NCBI GenBank assembly: GCA_904502285.1
Contig: CAJGEC010000002.1
Span: 61,019-125,018 of the forward strand
DNA: 64,000 nt
Direction: 5' to 3'
Source of the DNA: an uncultured Alistipes sp.
GTDB lineage: Bacteria; Bacteroidota; Bacteroidia; Bacteroidales; Rikenellaceae
The notes under the pieces were generated by a model. That model saw only the letters and a program-made list of their open reading frames with translations, did not search any database and was not told the DNA's origin. Made by a program: the position numbers and the translations under genes. Each line of letters begins with the position of its first letter. The first letter of the stretch is position 1. This document shows, piece after piece, positions 33,093 to 41,897 of the stretch.

Positions 33093-33839
33093 ATGAAACT
33101 TCTTGAAGGAAAGGTAGCACTTGTAACAGGTGCAGGTCGCGGTATTGGTAAGGCTATCGCTTTGCGTTTTGCTCAGGAGGGTGCTAACGTAGCATTCACC
33201 GACTTGGCAATCAACGAGGCTGTAGAGGAGACCGTAAAGGAGATTGAGGCTATGGGCGTTAAGGCTAAGGCATACGCTTCAAACGCAGCGAACTTCGACG
33301 AGAGCCACGAGGTTGTTAAGCAGATTGTCGAGGACTTCGGTCGCATCGACGTATTGGTTAATAACGCTGGTATCACTAAGGATGGTCTTATGATGCGTAT
33401 GTCTGAGGCTCAGTGGGATGCAGTAATCAACGTAAACCTCAAGTCTGCGTTCAACTTCATCCACGCTGTAACCCCTGTTATGGCTAAGCAGCGCAGTGGC
33501 TCTATTATCAATATGTCATCTGTTGTTGGTGTTAGCGGTAACGCTGGCCAGTGCAACTACTCTGCTTCAAAGGCAGGTATGATTGGTTTGGCTAAGTCTA
33601 TCGCTAAGGAGATGGGCCCTCGTGGTATCCGTGCTAACTGCATCGCTCCAGGCTTCATCATTACAGATATGACCAACCAGCTCTCACAGGAGGTTAAGGA
33701 TCAGTGGGCTGCACAGATTCCTTTGCGTCGTGGTGGTACACCTGAGGATGTTGCTAACGTAGCATTGTTCCTCGCTTCTGACCTCTCATCTTATGTCAGC
33801 GGTCAGGTACTCCACTGCTGTGGTGCGATGAATTGCTAA
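33093..33839 (+). CDS. fabG: 3-Oxoacyl-ACP reductase
   Basis: A 248-residue short-chain dehydrogenase/reductase. The NADPH-binding TGAGRGIGKAIAL (near residue 12), NNAG (near 88) and the catalytic Ser plus Y-x-x-x-K (SSVVGVSG and YSASKAG) are present. The sequence opens MKLLEGKVALVTGAGRG and ends YVSGQVLHCCGAMNC, typical of FabG. It reduces 3-oxoacyl-ACP in each elongation cycle. Position after fabH-fabF supports this rather than a generic SDR. A strong terminator follows, which separates it from the phage-derived module. Confidence 0.93.
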   Translation: MKLLEGKVALVTGAGRGIGKAIALRFAQEGANVAFTDLAINEAVEETVKEIEAMGVKAKAYASNAANFDESHEVVKQIVEDFGRIDVLVNNAGITKDGLMMRMSEAQWDAVINVNLKSAFNFIHAVTPVMAKQRSGSIINMSSVVGVSGNAGQCNYSASKAGMIGLAKSIAKEMGPRGIRANCIAPGFIITDMTNQLSQEVKDQWAAQIPLRRGGTPEDVANVALFLASDLSSYVSGQVLHCCGAMNC

Positions 33840-33863
33840 TGACAACTCGCTACAGCAATAAAA

Positions 33864-33895
33864 GAGGGCGTGTCCAAAACGTTGGACACGCCCTC
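33864..33895. terminator. Terminator between fabG and the phage module
   Basis: A perfect 14-bp stem, GAGGGCGTGTCCAA (33864-33877) with TTGGACACGCCCTC (33882-33895), loop AACG. It serves fabG and possibly the convergent phage-module transcript. Confidence 0.88.
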
Positions 33896-33906
33896 CTTAC
33901 TTATTA

Positions 33907-34311
33907 TTAGGAGGCTATGAAAAGTCTCCAGCCCTCCTCAACATCTTTAACAACAGCCTTTACGCCATTCTCAATCTCGGACATTGCCGAGACTACGGGT
34001 ACCATATCTCGTGGGGAGCGTGTATTTAACTCCTCGTCGGGCGAGATTCCCGAATGCTCGGCAACAAAACGGATGTAGCCTTCGGTGAAGTTCTCCGTAG
34101 GGGGAGCGTAGCGGTTGAGCATCTGGCGGATAGTAGATAGACCATAACGACGACGGTAACTATCCAACAACACGAACATCGCACGGTAGCCATAGGCCAT
34201 CGACTGAAACTCCTTGAACTCTCTGTCTCTGCTCGGCACAACCTCTCCCACATACCTCACCCTCGAACGACGGATGTTGCCAGGGTTACAATTTCTCAAG
34301 CCCCTACTCAT
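33907..34311 (-). CDS. P5-type phage structural / lysozyme-like protein
   Basis: A 134-residue protein opening RGLRNCNPGNIRRSR, the R-N-x-N-P-G-N signature of the phage structural protein P5 / lytic transglycosylase-like family common in Bacteroidales prophages. MAYGYRAMFVLLDSYRRRYG and IRQMLNRYAPPTEN complete the fold pattern. It is probably a muralytic enzyme used for particle release or entry. It overlaps the holin gene by 8 bp, the usual holin-lysin pairing. No signal peptide, so the holin would deliver it. Confidence 0.8.
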   Translation of the reverse strand: MSRGLRNCNPGNIRRSRVRYVGEVVPSRDREFKEFQSMAYGYRAMFVLLDSYRRRYGLSTIRQMLNRYAPPTENFTEGYIRFVAEHSGISPDEELNTRSPRDMVPVVSAMSEIENGVKAVVKDVEEGWRLFIAS

Positions 34312-34729
34312 CTCCCACCTCCTTTCCTACACGTCGCTTCACCCAACGCCCCAACCACTCAAAGAGTGGCGAGCCACTGATGGTTGTAGCATTCTCCAAG
34401 AAGGACCACAACTCCACGCCACAGACAAAGCCCGTGAAGAGGTTGGCGAGGTTGAGGTGCATAAACTCTAATATGGCGTGGTCAATCACCCACATCATCA
34501 CGATAGCTATGGCAACAAAGCCACCCTTAAGCACCGTGCGCCACGCCTTGCGACTCTCTATCCACCACTCTCGCCCCTCACGCTTTGCCACAGCGCGCGA
34601 GGCTACGACACCCGTGATGAAATCTACGATGATGAAGGCCATCGCAGCACTGATGAGGGGCGCTATGGGGCAGAGCAGACCACATAGCGACGCCAGTAAG
34701 GCACTAAAATATTTGCACAACATCTCCAT
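34304..34729 (-). CDS. Phage holin family protein
   Basis: A 141-residue protein with two to three membrane segments: about 8-40 (LASLCGLLCPIAPLISAAMA then FIIVDFITGVVASRA) and about 70-90 (GGFVAIAIVMMWVIDHAIL), with a positively charged C terminus. The FIIVDFITGV and REWWIESRKAWRT stretches resemble the holins found next to lysins in Bacteroidales prophages. It should form pores in the inner membrane for lysin release. It overlaps the 148-residue upstream gene by 26 bp, so the two are translationally linked. A second start, two codons later, is possible. Confidence 0.8.
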   Translation of the reverse strand: MEMLCKYFSALLASLCGLLCPIAPLISAAMAFIIVDFITGVVASRAVAKREGREWWIESRKAWRTVLKGGFVAIAIVMMWVIDHAILEFMHLNLANLFTGFVCGVELWSFLENATTISGSPLFEWLGRWVKRRVGKEVGDE

Positions 34730-35150
34730 CTATACTACAGTGGTTTAATGGGTTATCTGCTGGGTTATACTCTGGGAACTCGTCGCAGTGGGCATTGAGG
34801 TAGTTGCTCAGTTGGCGCGAGAGGTTTCGGGCAATGCCCCTCAAGCGACGATAGATCACCTTGCGCACCTCGTTGTAGGCCGCACTACTCTCGTAGCCAC
34901 ATCGCTCGACCATTATAGGCTCGACAATATATCGTGTCCAGGCGGCCACCTGAGGTGCTACGTACTCCTGAAGCAGTGTCGGGTAGTTACCCTGCATAAG
35001 ACTCTTATACAACTCCTCGCCAATGATTGGCAGAAGGAATTGGCCCTCAGCTGCTGCGATATCCACCTTCGTAATCTTTAGGTTTGTCACACGGCCATCG
35101 GCAGTGTAGGCGAGCGACAAAACATCATCTGATTTTATTAGTGTATCCAT
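34704..35150 (-). CDS. Connector-like phage protein (DUF6712-like)
   Basis: A 148-residue, mostly helical soluble protein opening MDTLIKSDDVLSLAYTADGR. The order after the portal gene and its size suggest a head-completion or head-tail connector protein; similar Bacteroidales prophage proteins are annotated DUF6712. No catalytic motifs were seen. It ends inside the holin gene start and lies 4 bp from the portal gene. The functional call rests mainly on context. Confidence 0.55.
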   Translation of the reverse strand: MDTLIKSDDVLSLAYTADGRVTNLKITKVDIAAAEGQFLLPIIGEELYKSLMQGNYPTLLQEYVAPQVAAWTRYIVEPIMVERCGYESSAAYNEVRKVIYRRLRGIARNLSRQLSNYLNAHCDEFPEYNPADNPLNHCSIDGDVVQIF

Positions 35151-35154
35151 CTCT

Positions 35155-36384
35155 CTACTCTATTGATCGTATATTATACTTCGTTATCTCAGCCAATAGG
35201 CGTTGCTGGTCGGCATCACTCTCGTCGTAGTCGAGGCCATCGGCTTTGCGAGCCTCCCATACCTTCATATAGAGTGGCTTAGAGCGCGACGGTGGGCAGT
35301 TCACAATATCCAGCGACGAGGCATCGACACCAAGCACCTGCTCGATTATGGCGCGTATAGGCTCCAATAACTGAGCCTGTTCGGGGCGAATGACGGTATT
35401 CAAGGCCACCTCATACTCGTTGAGGATGCGGTCGGTGGAGAAGCCAGAGGAGTAGTCCAAGCCACTCAGCGAGCGAAACCAGGAGTGTGCCACCACAAGG
35501 TCCGACTCAGCCTGAGTATGTAGGCGTTGCCAGTCGCCATCCGAGGAGGTATTTATCGGAATGAATTGGGAGTTGTCGGCCTCATTCTGGTCGCGCAATA
35601 CGAAGAGTACCTGGCCAGGGTTTCCCGCAAAACGCTCCTCGGCAAGACGAACTATACGGCTTGCCTCCTCCTCGCTCTCCACACTATTATCTAACACCAT
35701 CACTCCAGAGAGTTGGAAGGAGCTATCAATGCGCGATATGTTCCACCTATCGGTCTTGTAGACAATGGCCGCAGCATCCATACCCGCCACGTAGGGGGCT
35801 ACGCCATAGTGCGAAAACATTGGCTCATAATCCTTGTAGTGTACCACCGCACGGAGAGTGCCATCATCGCACCTCTCGAAGTTGGGATAGAGCGAGAGGG
35901 TTACAGCATCCTTAGCACTAAAATTTCGCCAGTCGTGGTGGATTACCACGTGCTTAGAGTCGTTGGCAATACGACATTTCGAGGCATCTATATGGTAGAA
36001 CGAGAGCAGGCTCTTCTGCTCGTTGGTCACCACCTCCAAGAAGGCGTTACCAAACATCGCCTCGTCCAATGCCAAGCGTGCAATCACACTGCGGAGCGAC
36101 TCACCACTACCATTTGCTGAGGTTGCTATATGGTGTAACAGCGGATTGTCATCATAGACCAACCCCTTGCCAGCCACGTAGTCGGCCTTGTCGTTTAGTA
36201 TCCTACGATGAGCAACCGAACGACGAGCCAGGAGCGAAAGGGCATAGGGCAACATATTATCGCTACCCCAGCGCCATACCTTATCACACGTCTGCGAAGC
36301 ACCCCCACCCTCCGAGCCCAAGAGGGACTCGGAGCGGTTAGAGGTTGCAACGACACGTGTAGCAATCTTTTTACTCATAGTCAT
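35155..36384 (-). CDS. Phage portal protein
   Basis: A 409-residue protein with portal-like features: NMLPYALSLLARRSVAHRRIL and NDKADYVAGKGLVYDDNPL at the N terminus, AMFGNAFLEVVTNEQ, YSSGFSTDRILNEYEVALNT, and a helical C terminus. This resembles PBSX-type portals seen in Bacteroidales prophages. A portal makes the dodecameric ring at one capsid vertex through which DNA is packaged and leaves. It sits 31 bp after the capsid gene and 4 bp before the connector gene. Its presence without a terminase gene is the odd point of the module. Confidence 0.82.
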   Translation of the reverse strand: MTMSKKIATRVVATSNRSESLLGSEGGGASQTCDKVWRWGSDNMLPYALSLLARRSVAHRRILNDKADYVAGKGLVYDDNPLLHHIATSANGSGESLRSVIARLALDEAMFGNAFLEVVTNEQKSLLSFYHIDASKCRIANDSKHVVIHHDWRNFSAKDAVTLSLYPNFERCDDGTLRAVVHYKDYEPMFSHYGVAPYVAGMDAAAIVYKTDRWNISRIDSSFQLSGVMVLDNSVESEEEASRIVRLAEERFAGNPGQVLFVLRDQNEADNSQFIPINTSSDGDWQRLHTQAESDLVVAHSWFRSLSGLDYSSGFSTDRILNEYEVALNTVIRPEQAQLLEPIRAIIEQVLGVDASSLDIVNCPPSRSKPLYMKVWEARKADGLDYDESDADQQRLLAEITKYNIRSIE

Positions 36385-36415
36385 TAAGATTTAACACGTT
36401 AGTCGTTTGGGATGG

Positions 36416-37384
36416 CTAAAAATTAGCAACCACGAGGATTGTCTCATCGAGAATCTCGGCACCCGCCATAAAGACAGCGCGCTGGCGATTCTCCATAGCA
36501 TCGGGGTTATACCACATACGCACCTCCGAGCCTGGATAATCCGAGGTATTCACCGCCAAGACGAGGTTGCGACGGTCGGTAAGCAGACACTGTGTTGAGG
36601 CGAGACTACCATCAGGGTCGAAATACTTCGATACACCCATATCGACAATCTTGATACCGTGGTACGACAACTCTCTGCGTCCCGATATGAGATCGGTATA
36701 AGCGCCATCCGCACCACAACCATCGAGATAACGCTCGTAGGCATCGTAGACATCCGTCGTCACGAAGAAGGCGAGGTTGCCTTCGGCCTTAAGCGACTTG
36801 AGTTCCGCCGAGGCATTGTCCCACATCGAGGAGAAGAGTTCGAGGATGGTGTCAGGACTCACACCCTTGCCCTGGAAGTTCACCTTACCTACCGCAGGAT
36901 TGGCACTATACCTGTGGGCCAATGTCAAGAAACCGTCGAAGAGGTTATACGACGAGGCCTGCTTATCTCCCATCCACATCGTAACGCGCAGACTCTCAGC
37001 GATAGAGGCACGGAAGAGTTCCGTCTCTGCCTGCTCCAACTCCGAGCCTGTGAGGTCGTCGAGATTGACATCCGCACGACCCACGATGAGTTCGAAGACC
37101 TGCTGGAAGTAGTCCGAAGCGGAGAAGCCAACCTCGGCCTTGATTTTACTTAGTTCGATGCTCTTCTGTCCGTGTGTAGCGCAGTCGCCACCACTCCAGC
37201 CAGAGCTATAGGCCGTAAGCACATCGGCTCGAGGGCTCCACATCTGGATAGTTGTCGGTACCGGCATATTGTACATCACTCGGATACCAAGCTGCTCGGC
37301 ATTCTGGCCTACCAACATAGGGCGAAAGAAGATTGTCTCAAGATCACGACCTGTGTAGGTCTTAGGATTTTCAATAAGTCCCAT
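36416..37384 (-). CDS. Major capsid protein (HK97-fold type)
   Basis: A 322-residue protein in the capsid position, between the ClpP-like protease and the portal. It opens MGLIENPKTYTGRDLETIFF, which is followed by an N-terminal segment with Pro/Thr-rich strands, central helices (EQAETELFRASIAESLRVTM) and a C-terminal domain with YHGIKIVDMG and RNLVLAVNTSDYPG. Size and context match HK97-type major capsid proteins of Bacteroidales elements. There is no separate scaffold gene, so scaffolding may lie within the protease or the N terminus. Fold assignment is by context and general pattern, not by a structure search. Confidence 0.78.
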   Translation of the reverse strand: MGLIENPKTYTGRDLETIFFRPMLVGQNAEQLGIRVMYNMPVPTTIQMWSPRADVLTAYSSGWSGGDCATHGQKSIELSKIKAEVGFSASDYFQQVFELIVGRADVNLDDLTGSELEQAETELFRASIAESLRVTMWMGDKQASSYNLFDGFLTLAHRYSANPAVGKVNFQGKGVSPDTILELFSSMWDNASAELKSLKAEGNLAFFVTTDVYDAYERYLDGCGADGAYTDLISGRRELSYHGIKIVDMGVSKYFDPDGSLASTQCLLTDRRNLVLAVNTSDYPGSEVRMWYNPDAMENRQRAVFMAGAEILDETILVVANF

Positions 37385-37442
37385 AATTTTAAAATGTGTT
37401 TAAGTGTTAGTAAAAAAGTTTGTTTGGGATTGCTCCCGTTTT

Positions 37443-38345
37443 TTATCGTAGTCGCATATTGCGTGCATCCGACTCATAGGCCAACTTGCGAGGGTCGCTA
37501 TCGAGGTCCACAGGGTTGGGGTCTTGCACACTCTTAACCTTCGAGGCCTCCACCTCGCGCTGTGCCTCCTTTAGAGCGATGAGCGACATCTCCTTATGCG
37601 ATGCCAAAGGTTTCTCACTCTGGCTGTTACGCACCACAATATTGATATCGTCGGCAGGGTGTGGTGGCTCTGGTGACGAGGCCTCAGCCGTGATACCCAA
37701 GTGGTTGAGTAGTGCCACTACAGCCTGCTTAGTACGCTCAGTAAAGGTTGTCGTCGGAGCCACAACATCCTCTACAGCATCTACCAACCCCATCGCAATA
37801 GCCTCCTCTGGCGAGAGCCACTTGCCTCGACCACCATTCTCAGCCATAAGCGCCTTTATCTCCTCAATATCTCGGCCCGAACGTGTGGCATAGATATCGG
37901 CAAGACGCATATCCGTCTGGTGCAACATCTCCACTTCGGCCTGCAACTCCTCGGCATTACCCTCCGTAGCACAGATGGAGTTGTGGATGAGGTAGAGCGA
38001 GGAGGGTGCTATGAGGCGACACCCCTCACTTGCCGCTTGAGCCACGATGGTCGCCGCCGAGGCGGTATAGCCATAGCAGCAGGTGGTGACCTTTGCCCCC
38101 GTAGCACGTAGGGCCTCGTAGATGAGAATGGCATCGTTCACATCGCCACCCGTAGAGCGGATATTGACCCTGATTTCGCTGTTCTGGATGTCGGCAATCT
38201 GCGACACACTCTCGCGGAAGCGCTCGTAAGTAGCAACACGGCTGTCGGGGTTGTCGAACTGCCACGCCTCCTCCATTCCGATAGTACCCTCAATATCGAT
38301 AGTCGTGAGGTTTACTTCGTTCTTGATTTTAATTAACTGACTCAT
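37443..38345 (-). CDS. ClpP-like phage head maturation protease
   Basis: A 300-residue S14-type protease. VNIRSTGGDVNDAILIYEAL is the ClpP-type strand/loop, the nucleophile Ser lies in CYGYTASAATIVAQAA, and the His in SLYLIHNSICAT, followed by a helix and KWLSPEEAIAMGLVDAVEDV. The C-terminal 100 residues are charged and may serve as scaffold, as in other ClpP-like prohead proteases. It precedes the capsid gene, the standard order, and should trim capsid during assembly. The catalytic Ser and His are intact. Confidence 0.88.
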   Translation of the reverse strand: MSQLIKIKNEVNLTTIDIEGTIGMEEAWQFDNPDSRVATYERFRESVSQIADIQNSEIRVNIRSTGGDVNDAILIYEALRATGAKVTTCCYGYTASAATIVAQAASEGCRLIAPSSLYLIHNSICATEGNAEELQAEVEMLHQTDMRLADIYATRSGRDIEEIKALMAENGGRGKWLSPEEAIAMGLVDAVEDVVAPTTTFTERTKQAVVALLNHLGITAEASSPEPPHPADDINIVVRNSQSEKPLASHKEMSLIALKEAQREVEASKVKSVQDPNPVDLDSDPRKLAYESDARNMRLR

Positions 38346-38366
38346 AAAATTTTAGATGTTAAAGAT

Positions 38367-40700
38367 TTATTCTGTTTGCCCGCTTAGGATTCGCTGGAAT
38401 CTGCAACGGGCTACTTGTTTCTCGGCGTCATACGAGACTACCTCATCGAGACGGAAGAGCGCACTGCTACTACCGATGTTCAGAAGAAAGCGTGACCGTA
38501 TGTTAGCCTCCTCAGACAGAGGGTCGAAGAGTTTCATATAGCCCTCAGGCGACAGCGCGATATTCGTTGTGAGGGTCTGACCTAAATAGGTCTCCTGCAA
38601 CTCCTTATCGTAGTATCGGTGTAGGCCACTACAGCCATCTCTATCCTCGAAGCAGAGGCTCACGCCAGTATCAGGGTCGTGGAACGTAGCCAACGGATAG
38701 TAGTTTATACCACTCGACAAGGGCCACATCTCGCCTTCGGGAAGTTGTTTTACACCCTGATACGATACAATACGTGGCGCTATATACTCCTGATTAGCAA
38801 TGCGATCACGGTCGCCCACTACTAAGAACTTTGCCGATGGTGCGAGGGTCGTAGCATTATCCATAGATGCCGTAGCCAGCAGTATCGGATTCAGGCGACT
38901 GCGAACACTACCCTTGACGGCGTAGTTGCGATAGGCCCTACTCCACTGTCCAAAGGGCGTGGATAGATTGGAGGTGAGGCGCGCCGTCGCTCCGTCTGAT
39001 TGCTGGTACCCCAACTTTTCAGCCATATAGCCCTCCTTAGCCCCCTCGCTAATCACGTCGTCTTCACGTCGCTGCCTCTCTCGCCAATCAACAACCTCTC
39101 CATTGAAAAAGTCATCGTAAGGCTCTATGTAGACCCTTTTTGTCGGAAGGTGCGTATAGATACAGAGGTTAAAGAGGTGCGCCACAGCCTCAATAGCCGA
39201 AGCCTGCGAGATGTCGTGGTGCGCCACATCCTTGAACTTAAGCAACTCGCCATAACCTGCCGTACCGCCAAATATCGGAACGATACTACACCCAGAGTGA
39301 AGAGTGAGATTCTGCTCCGCGGAAGCCCCATAGAAGTAGATTGTCTGAAACTCCTTTGGCGAGGAGGGGGAGAGTGCCTCGAATGGCGTACGCAGAGTGA
39401 TATCCACCTCCCTTCGACCCGTCTCGGAGATGATGCCATCGTAGAGAGCCCAATCGCCTTCATAGGGCGTATAACTCGTCTGGCCAGGATGCATAACCGA
39501 CAGAGCCAACTGGCCCGTATAGCTCTTTGGCAAGACTACCGACGACACCGCTGAAGTCACAGAGCCATAACCAATTAACTTATATGAGGCCTCTGGATTG
39601 TAGTCGAAAATAAAGAGCTTATATTTTATGCCTGGCTGGGCCGTTGCACGCCTATCCTTGTAGGGGTTTATAAGGTCTACATCGACATAACAATCGCTAC
39701 TTATGTAGATCTTGTCGTAGCCCTTGAGACGTGTGGAGGATACTATACGATAGTCGGTGGTATAGTGTAGTCGTATGTCGAATGCCACGCGCACCTCTCG
39801 ACTTGGACGAAATGTTGGGATTCCAGACTCTATCTTGAAGCAACCGCCTCGCGAGAATGCCTCGTAGCAGGCGTTACCATTCTCATCCACTGTCGAGGGG
39901 GATACCGTATCGACGAGTGGACCTAAGCGCCAGCCCCCTTCCGGAGAGGCTACGTCTACTCTACCATTCAGCGATGAAGTTGTAGTGGTAGACCTCGAAC
40001 GCACCGCCTTAAAGTCCATCGTACTATAGGCTTGCTCTGTCTCAGGCTGACTATATGCACCACTGAGCATCAGGCTCTTGAAGAACTCTGTGTTTAGGAA
40101 ATTGCTCTGAATAGTGTAACCATCTCGGCAAATACTTCTCTCGACTATGGCGTGCAACGATAGGAAGGGGTGGTAATCCTGCGGAAGTATCGTCTGTTGT
40201 GGAATATACTGCCCCGTATGTGCCTCCGTGGCATAGCTATCACGCTTAATCGGCAAAAGCCTTATATCTCCACCATCACGCCACGACTCCATAACGGAGG
40301 TTAGGGTCATAATTCGCTCAGTGGCAATATCGGTGGCACTGAGGCGCGTCATCGCCACATTATCGGCCCACTCTGCGCCTCCAGAGCGCACCTCCACCCT
40401 ATAGGTACGTCTCTTGCCAATACGAGCCCCAACAAGCGAAGCGACTCCCGAAAGGATGGAGACTCCATCTACTTTCACCTCGCCAAGATGATAGGAGGTA
40501 TTAAAATCCTCGGTATGGTTAGCCTCATTGGCAAATCCGAAGAGATGGTCCATTTGAGGCGTTGCCAGCACCTCTAACTCCACACTCTCGCCACTGCGCC
40601 AGGCTTCGATACTACGCAACTTCTTGGCACTGAAGAGCGGAAAGGTCACTCGTCCTTCAACCAAAGGGCAATCCACACCATCAATATATAGGGCTACCAT
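38367..40700 (-). CDS. Large tail/adaptor-like phage protein
   Basis: A 777-residue protein, mostly beta-rich. Its N-terminal 120 residues (FSAKKLRSIEAWRSGESVEL, LGEVKVDGVSILSGVASLVG, VEVRSGGAEWADN) match a pattern seen at the start of minor tail or baseplate-associated proteins of Bacteroidota phages (insertion loop, then a Trp-containing strand). The rest has no recognised catalytic site. It overlaps the upstream 319-residue gene by 7 bp (ATGGTAG). It may form the particle's host-contact or stopper structure; exact function unknown. Its large size is notable as no other tail genes are present. Confidence 0.55.
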   Translation of the reverse strand: MVALYIDGVDCPLVEGRVTFPLFSAKKLRSIEAWRSGESVELEVLATPQMDHLFGFANEANHTEDFNTSYHLGEVKVDGVSILSGVASLVGARIGKRRTYRVEVRSGGAEWADNVAMTRLSATDIATERIMTLTSVMESWRDGGDIRLLPIKRDSYATEAHTGQYIPQQTILPQDYHPFLSLHAIVERSICRDGYTIQSNFLNTEFFKSLMLSGAYSQPETEQAYSTMDFKAVRSRSTTTTSSLNGRVDVASPEGGWRLGPLVDTVSPSTVDENGNACYEAFSRGGCFKIESGIPTFRPSREVRVAFDIRLHYTTDYRIVSSTRLKGYDKIYISSDCYVDVDLINPYKDRRATAQPGIKYKLFIFDYNPEASYKLIGYGSVTSAVSSVVLPKSYTGQLALSVMHPGQTSYTPYEGDWALYDGIISETGRREVDITLRTPFEALSPSSPKEFQTIYFYGASAEQNLTLHSGCSIVPIFGGTAGYGELLKFKDVAHHDISQASAIEAVAHLFNLCIYTHLPTKRVYIEPYDDFFNGEVVDWRERQRREDDVISEGAKEGYMAEKLGYQQSDGATARLTSNLSTPFGQWSRAYRNYAVKGSVRSRLNPILLATASMDNATTLAPSAKFLVVGDRDRIANQEYIAPRIVSYQGVKQLPEGEMWPLSSGINYYPLATFHDPDTGVSLCFEDRDGCSGLHRYYDKELQETYLGQTLTTNIALSPEGYMKLFDPLSEEANIRSRFLLNIGSSSALFRLDEVVSYDAEKQVARCRFQRILSGQTE

Positions 40701-41653
40701 AACTCACCCCCTTTCCACTCCTCCTCAACCTCTATGTCGAGGCTATGGAGTTCCCCTCGCTTATTAAACTCAATCTCACGCTTTGTGAGCTTAATCTCTC
40801 GGCACTCGCCATCTCGCCACGTATATATTTTCGGTGACAGGACTATCTGTGCTATCTGTTTTAGACGAGCCTCACTCTCATAGGCCGAGCATAGCACACT
40901 TCGAGTTATTACACCACTCAACCGTGTATATGCGCCCATACCACACTCCTCATTCTCAACCCTCGCTCGGCAGCTGAGCCTTGTCTGCTTGGGGAAAGGG
41001 TAGGTCTCTATGCCTCCACGAGGGTTGTACCAAAGGATTGTCTGAGCCCCATTGGCTGGCACAGACCTTCGTGAGTATGACTTAATTAACACATTATCGC
41101 ACAATACATCGATTGTGAATCTCTCTTGTCCTGTAGTGGAGTTAAAGAGATAGGAGAACTCCACGGGCTTACTCTGCGTATCAATCGAATACTCATACAC
41201 TTTCGGTGACAACCAGTAGCGCGTGACCCTCACCACCACTCTCTTAGGGGCATAGATGGTCAGTTTGAATATGTCACCCGAAGTAACTTCATCGTTCTCC
41301 ACGGCATCGCTCAGGATTGCTGATATGGTGTAATCGATTGGCGCTCTGTAGTATATACGGGGCAGTGACTCTACGCCATTCGCCACCACTTTGACATTGA
41401 ATGCCGCGGGCGATATTGCGATTCCACTCTGCTGCACTACAGGGTCGATACTCGCTTGGCTTCGCAGGTAGGGCGCAATGTCGAAACTCTTGGTTGCAAG
41501 GGTGTAAATCGTAAACGACCCTATTGATTGTCGGGTATTTACATCAATAATATCTACGGCTACACTCTCCGAGTCCGTCTGGTCAGTCTCAATGGTGTAG
41601 AGCAGTGGTTTGTTCCAATCTGCACCATTGGAGGGGATAGTTGTAAATTTCAT
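40694..41653 (-). CDS. Phage-associated structural protein, first gene of module
   Basis: From ATG 41651-41653 this is a 319-residue beta-rich protein opening MKFTTIPSNGADWNKPLLYTIETDQ. It contains SFDIAPYLRSQA, IYYRAPIDYTISAI, YWLSPKVYEYSID and TILWYNPRGGIETYPFP. Similar proteins accompany the large partner in Bacteroidales prophage-like elements; they may build the same structure. An upstream in-frame start would add 21 residues with no gain. It is translationally coupled to the 777-residue gene and heads the operon behind a promoter at 41898-41928. No enzyme motif. Confidence 0.55.
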   Translation of the reverse strand: MKFTTIPSNGADWNKPLLYTIETDQTDSESVAVDIIDVNTRQSIGSFTIYTLATKSFDIAPYLRSQASIDPVVQQSGIAISPAAFNVKVVANGVESLPRIYYRAPIDYTISAILSDAVENDEVTSGDIFKLTIYAPKRVVVRVTRYWLSPKVYEYSIDTQSKPVEFSYLFNSTTGQERFTIDVLCDNVLIKSYSRRSVPANGAQTILWYNPRGGIETYPFPKQTRLSCRARVENEECGMGAYTRLSGVITRSVLCSAYESEARLKQIAQIVLSPKIYTWRDGECREIKLTKREIEFNKRGELHSLDIEVEEEWKGGELW

Positions 41654-41779
41654 AGTCAAATATTTTAATATATTAGAAAATAGTGTACTTTTCCTTGCAA
41701 ACGCTCTATACTCCAACTTAAATTGAGTCTCTTGCGCCTGTTGATAACTTTGTTTATTAAATGTTAATTAATATTAATA

Positions 41780-41866
41780 ATACAACCTTATACGTTGTAT
41801 ATATGCTTTTTACGAATGTTCATAACTTTTAGATTTAGGCCACGCACCTCAACCTTGGTCCTAAAT
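41780..41866 (-). other. Hairpins in the leader of the phage module
   Basis: ATACAAC (41780-41786) pairs with GTTGTAT (41794-41800), and ATTTAGG (41833-41839) with CCTAAAT (41860-41866) closing a loop of 20 nt with an extra CC/GG pair. Both lie in the roughly 240-nt untranslated leader predicted for the module. Confidence 0.45.
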
Positions 41867-41897
41867 TTCAACTCTCGTTAGCATCCGTTTGACAGTG

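Larger units (their letters stand above)
33907..41653 (-). mobile_element. Compact phage-derived structural gene module (no terminase, integrase or replication genes)
   Basis: Eight genes, all on the minus strand and nearly touching, read in order: two tail/adaptor-like proteins (319 and 777 residues), ClpP-like head protease, major capsid, portal, connector-like protein, holin and P5-type lysin. No large terminase, integrase, transposase, repressor, replication gene, tape measure, major tail or sheath gene is present in the open frames. Codon use and GC content look like the flanking host genes. No direct repeat marking attachment sites was found at the ends. It is either a decayed prophage or a retained particle-forming system. 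Confidence 0.75.
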
